Below are positions 51,203 through 54,577 of a stretch of 54,577 nt of DNA, piece by piece. The notes under the pieces were generated by a model. It saw only the letters and a list, made by a program, of their open reading frames with translations. It was not told where the DNA came from and ran no database searches. Origin of the DNA: WHSV01 sp050694055 (GTDB taxonomy: Bacteria > Actinomycetota > CADDZG01 > WHSQ01); the NCBI GenBank assembly GCA_050694055.1, contig JBOGWX010000094.1:1-54577 (forward strand), written 5' to 3'. How positions within the stretch are numbered: position 1 is the first letter of the stretch; each line of letters starts with the position of its first letter. The position numbers and the translations under genes are program-made.

Positions 51203-54200
51203 GTGAAGTTCCGGATCCTGGGGTCGATGGAGGTCCTGGACGGAGACCGTCTCGTCGACCTCCCCGCCGGGCGCGCTCGTGCGCTGCTGGCGCTCCTGGT
51301 TCTGCAAGTCGGCGAAGTGGCCTCGTCCGAGGGGCTGATCGACGACCTGTGGGGCGAGAACCCACCGCCCACGGCGGGGACGGTGGTGCAAGGGCTCGTC
51401 TCTAGGCTCCGCAAGGTCCTCGAGCCGGGTCGCGGTAAGGGCGAGCGGGCTGCGCTTCTGCAGACGGTCGGACCCGGGTATCGCCTCGCGGTCGAACCGG
51501 AGGCCGTCGATGCCCACCGATTCAAGAGGCTGCTGGACGAGGCGCGCGGAACGACCGCCGGCGTGCGATCGGAGATGCTTGCCTCCGCGCTAGGGCTGTG
51601 GCGCGGGCAGGCCCTCGCCGACTTCACTTACGAGCCCTTCGCGCAGCGAGCGATCCACGCGCTGGAGGAGCTCCGGCTGGCCGCGACCGAAGACCGCATC
51701 GATGCGGACCTTGCGCTCGGACGGTCTGGTGATCTCGTAGCCGAGATCGAGGAGCTCATTGCCGCGCATCCATTTCGCGAGCGCCTCCGTGGCCAGCTCA
51801 TGATCGCGCTCTACCGCGCAGGACGGCAGGCCGACGCGCTCTCGGCATTCCAGGCAACGCGCGCGGTGCTCGTCGAGGAACTCGGCATAGAGCCCGGACA
51901 GGCCTTGCGGGATCTCGAGCAGGCAATCCTGCGACAGGATCGGTCTCTCGATGCCGAGGGACTCGCTCCGAAGGCGGGCGACCTCGAGCCTACCCCGGCC
52001 GCGCACTGGCTCCCGAGCGAGCGCCGGACGGTTACAGTTCTGTGCGCCGACCTCGCCGCATCGGACGAGCCGAGCGGGGATCCGGAGGCGTTGCGTCGTG
52101 TCGTCGCACGTTCCCTCGACGTCGCGACCGCGGTACTTCGCCGTCACGGCGCGCGTTTCGAGGAGCTCGTCGGCGATTTGTTGGTCGGCTTCTTCGGGCT
52201 TCCGGTCGCTCACGAGGACGACGCAGTGCGGGCCGTCCGCGCCGCCTTCGAGCTTCGCACGGCCATCGCTGCGTTGAACGACGACGTACCGGTCGCCGGG
52301 ATACAGTTCTCCGCCCGAGCCGGCGTGGAAACCGGAGAGCTAGTGGTGGGGACCGGTAGTTCGCTTCACGCCAGGGCATCCGGACAAGCCCTGACCCACG
52401 CCGCGCGGCTGCAGCAGGCCGCAGCGGACGGCGACGTACTCATCGGTCCGGCGACCCAGCGGCTGGTCCGGGGAGCCGCGATCCTGAAGGCCGTCGAGTC
52501 CATCGAAGCGTGGCGCGTCCTCGACGTGGTGCCGGGCGCGCCCGCAATCGCCCGCCGCCTCGACGCGCCGCTCGTGGGTCGAGCGGCGGAGCTCACCCGT
52601 CTGCGAACGGCGTTCACTTCGACGGGGCGGCGACGCACCGCGTATCGCCTCACTGTTCTCGGTGAGGCGGGGATCGGCAAATCCAGATTGTCTAGGGCAT
52701 TCGCGGAGTCGATGGGCCCGGACGTCCGAATCATCACCGGGCGATGCCCCGCGTACGGGGACGGCATCACGTTCTTGCCGTTGCGAGAGGCCGTGCTCGA
52801 CGCTGCCGGACCGCGTGGATGGGCCGCGATCCCGGAGCTCCTCGAGGACGAGGACGGCGGCGCGGAGATCGCCGATCACATCGCCGGCGCGATCGGGCTG
52901 ACGTCGCAGCCGGGCCGGCCCGAGGAACTCTTCCCGGCCGTCCGCAGGCTGTTCGAGATCCTTACGGCAGGTGATCCGCTAGTTGTCGCGATCGAGGACC
53001 TCCACTGGGCCGAGCCGACATTCCTCGATCTCATCGACTACCTCGCGGACCATACCCTTGGGCCTCTTTTGCTGCTCTGTCTCGCCAGACCCGATCTGAT
53101 CGAGAAACGCCCGCTCTGGGGAGCCGGGAGGCCGAATGCCGACGCGCTGTTCCTGCAGCCGCTCGACGCGAACGACGTCGAGCAGCTGATCGCCGAACGA
53201 GCCGGCGCGCCGCTGCCGACAGGAACTCTCGCACGAATCGTGGAGGCCGCGGATGGAAACCCTTTGTTCGCCGAGCAGCTGCTCGCGGCGTACGACGACC
53301 ACGATCTCGAAACGACCCCGACCTCAGTGCAGAGCCTGCTTGTGATGCGGCTCGACCGGCTCGGCCCGGGCGAGCGCGACCTGCTCCGCAGCGCGGCCGT
53401 CGTCGGGACCAACTTCACCCAGGATGCCCTGAGCGCTTTGATTCCCGACCGGGCCCGCTCGTTCCTCGACCGGCATCTGCAGACCCTCGAGCACAAACGA
53501 TTCATCGCGCGCGGCAAGGTGACGAGGTTTCGATTCGCTCACGCGCTCATCCACCAAGCCGCATACCAGAGTATGACGAGGCAGGACCGGGCTCGTTTGC
53601 ACCAGAGGTTCGCAAACTGGCTGGAAAACGAGGCACCCAATCCGCCGCCGGAGCTCGACGAGATCGCCGGGTATCACTTGGAGCAAGCCATCGAACAACT
53701 TCGTGCGATCGGTCAGGTGGACACCATCCCGACGCTGGCCGTGCGCGCCGGGGAACGCTTGGCGAGCGCGGGTGAGCGCGCCTTCGGGCGGTTCGACATC
53801 ACCGCGGCCGAGAATCTTTTGTCTCGGGCGCGATCGCTGCTTCCCCCCGAGAACCCCAGGCGAACCGCGGTAACGCGCGGGCTCGCCAGGGCGTACCAAG
53901 TGCTCGGTCGGCATTCGCCCGCAGACGAGCTGCTCGCGGAGATGATGAACGCTGCACGCGCGGTCGGCGACCAATCGGCCGAGCGATCGATCAGGATCGA
54001 GCGGGCGCGGATCCAGATCTTTACCGGCCCCGACCCGATCCCGCTCGAGTCCCTCGGAAAAGAGGCGGGAGAGGCCGCGCGATTCTTCGCGGAGGCCGGA
54101 GACGACGAAGGGGTGGCCCGCGCGTCGTTCGCGCTCGGCTACGTGCATATGCGTGCCGGGCGGATCGGCGCGATGGAGGAGGCTCTGCGGACAAGCCTCG

Positions 54201-54577
54201 TCCATGCGAACCGTTCCGGTCAGGTCCGCGAACAGCTCGCGGCACAATGGGTCCTCGCGCACGCGATCCGGCTCGGCGCAACGCCGGTGCAGGATTGCAT
54301 CGACGCCTGTCGGGAGCTAGTCGCTTTCGGCGAGATGGAGCACGCCGGCGTGCTTACCGAGCTGGCGATTCTGTCCGCGATGCTGGGCGAGTTCGAGGAA
54401 GCTCGTGAGCTTAACGAACGCGCCCGCCGGCTCTTCGTCGAGAGAATGCAGGTGCGGCGTCCGCTGATGTTTCTCGCGAATTCGAACGCCGCCGTTGAGC
54501 TACTTGCCGGTGATCTCGCCACCGCCGACGGCGAATTGCGCACGGCAGTGGATCTCGCGCTCGAAATCGGAGAGCGA
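51203..54577 (+). CDS. BTAD (SARP/AfsR-type) transcriptional regulator with cyclase-like and AAA domains, partial
   Basis: The frame is open from a GTG with GGAGGAGAGG upstream to the window end (1125 codons, no stop). Residues 1-95 form a winged-helix DNA-binding domain (VKFRILGSMEVLDGDRLVDLPAGRARALLALLVLQVGEVAS). About 96-245 is a BTAD helical domain (HPFRERLRGQLMIALYRAGRQADALSAFQ). About 272-435 resembles a class III adenylate cyclase domain (RRTVTVLCADL..., VGDLLVGFFGLPVAHEDDA, GVETGELVVG). About 455-750 is an AAA/STAND ATPase with Walker A LGEAGIGKSR and Walker B VVAIEDLHWAEP. TPR-like helices follow to the edge. In the cyclase domain both metal Asp residues are kept, but the usual Lys before IGD is Glu-Leu, so activity is doubtful. 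Confidence 0.92.
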   Translation, partial: MKFRILGSMEVLDGDRLVDLPAGRARALLALLVLQVGEVASSEGLIDDLWGENPPPTAGTVVQGLVSRLRKVLEPGRGKGERAALLQTVGPGYRLAVEPEAVDAHRFKRLLDEARGTTAGVRSEMLASALGLWRGQALADFTYEPFAQRAIHALEELRLAATEDRIDADLALGRSGDLVAEIEELIAAHPFRERLRGQLMIALYRAGRQADALSAFQATRAVLVEELGIEPGQALRDLEQAILRQDRSLDAEGLAPKAGDLEPTPAAHWLPSERRTVTVLCADLAASDEPSGDPEALRRVVARSLDVATAVLRRHGARFEELVGDLLVGFFGLPVAHEDDAVRAVRAAFELRTAIAALNDDVPVAGIQFSARAGVETGELVVGTGSSLHARASGQALTHAARLQQAAADGDVLIGPATQRLVRGAAILKAVESIEAWRVLDVVPGAPAIARRLDAPLVGRAAELTRLRTAFTSTGRRRTAYRLTVLGEAGIGKSRLSRAFAESMGPDVRIITGRCPAYGDGITFLPLREAVLDAAGPRGWAAIPELLEDEDGGAEIADHIAGAIGLTSQPGRPEELFPAVRRLFEILTAGDPLVVAIEDLHWAEPTFLDLIDYLADHTLGPLLLLCLARPDLIEKRPLWGAGRPNADALFLQPLDANDVEQLIAERAGAPLPTGTLARIVEAADGNPLFAEQLLAAYDDHDLETTPTSVQSLLVMRLDRLGPGERDLLRSAAVVGTNFTQDALSALIPDRARSFLDRHLQTLEHKRFIARGKVTRFRFAHALIHQAAYQSMTRQDRARLHQRFANWLENEAPNPPPELDEIAGYHLEQAIEQLRAIGQVDTIPTLAVRAGERLASAGERAFGRFDITAAENLLSRARSLLPPENPRRTAVTRGLARAYQVLGRHSPADELLAEMMNAARAVGDQSAERSIRIERARIQIFTGPDPIPLESLGKEAGEAARFFAEAGDDEGVARASFALGYVHMRAGRIGAMEEALRTSLVHANRSGQVREQLAAQWVLAHAIRLGATPVQDCIDACRELVAFGEMEHAGVLTELAILSAMLGEFEEARELNERARRLFVERMQVRRPLMFLANSNAAVELLAGDLATADGELRTAVDLALEIGER

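Overview
The window is high-GC, densely packed bacterial chromosome. Gene content points to an actinomycete (Actinomycetota), probably a deep-branching soil lineage rather than Streptomyces or Mycobacterium. The clues are a CysM/CysO/Mec cysteine pathway, a mycothiol-type maleylpyruvate-isomerase-fold protein, a BTAD (SARP/AfsR) regulator, a HisN-type phosphatase, DUF2277, and many GTG/TTG starts with 1-4 nt stop/start overlaps. This assignment is inference; there is no rRNA here. Both ends are cut: the left end holds the tail of a cupin protein, the right end the first 1125 codons of a giant regulator.

Layout. 0-5 kb: cupin tail, a 5'-truncated LVIVD-type protein, two cupredoxin lipoproteins, a DUF456 membrane protein and TypA/BipA. 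5-9 kb: a histidine kinase with two NarL-type response regulators in one operon, then a nucleotide-sugar epimerase. 9-16 kb: DJ-1/PfpI protein, crotonase, cyclophilin, ABC-F ATPase, two small secreted or anchored proteins, tRNA-Leu(UAG), a membrane protein and an inositol-monophosphatase-family enzyme. 15.6-19.2 kb (minus): overlapping housekeeping operon murI, MBL hydrolase, rph, rdgB, pdxH. 19.3-22.1 kb (minus): cysM, cysO, mec and selD. The selD gene carries an in-frame TGA at the catalytic position, followed by a hairpin, so it is very probably a selenoprotein gene.

22.3-40.6 kb: an orphan GAF histidine kinase, then an 11-gene, almost entirely overlapping minus-strand operon (38.5 to 24.0 kb). 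It runs acyl-CoA ligase, CoxG, CoxM-, CoxS- and CoxL-like molybdenum hydroxylase, HyuA, HyuB, FdrA (AllF-like), DUF1116 (AllG-like), DUF2877 (AllH-like) and a cyclase-family hydrolase, with a divergent amidase. The molybdo-subunit has the form II motif (YRGAGR), so this is not a CO dehydrogenase. I infer a catabolic route for an N-heterocycle: hydroxylation, ATP-dependent ring opening, carbamoyl transfer. No substrate can be read from sequence.

40.6-47.8 kb: MgtC-like protein, a 37-residue C2H2 zinc-finger microprotein, DUF4395-thioredoxin fusion, membrane-anchored HELEH metalloprotease, DUF2277, M14 carboxypeptidase, a secreted protein sharing a C-terminal domain with the LVIVD protein, a MazF/RHH toxin-antitoxin pair and a heptad-repeat coiled-coil protein. 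48.0-49.9 kb: a three-gene TetR operon behind a palindromic operator. 49.9-54.6 kb: a junction with broken genes (SRPBCC fragment, DUF4242 pseudogene), an ABM-like monooxygenase and, divergently, a BTAD-cyclase-AAA regulator preceded by two exact 10-bp direct repeats spaced 11 bp apart.

I saw no CRISPR array, rRNA, intact insertion sequence or prophage.
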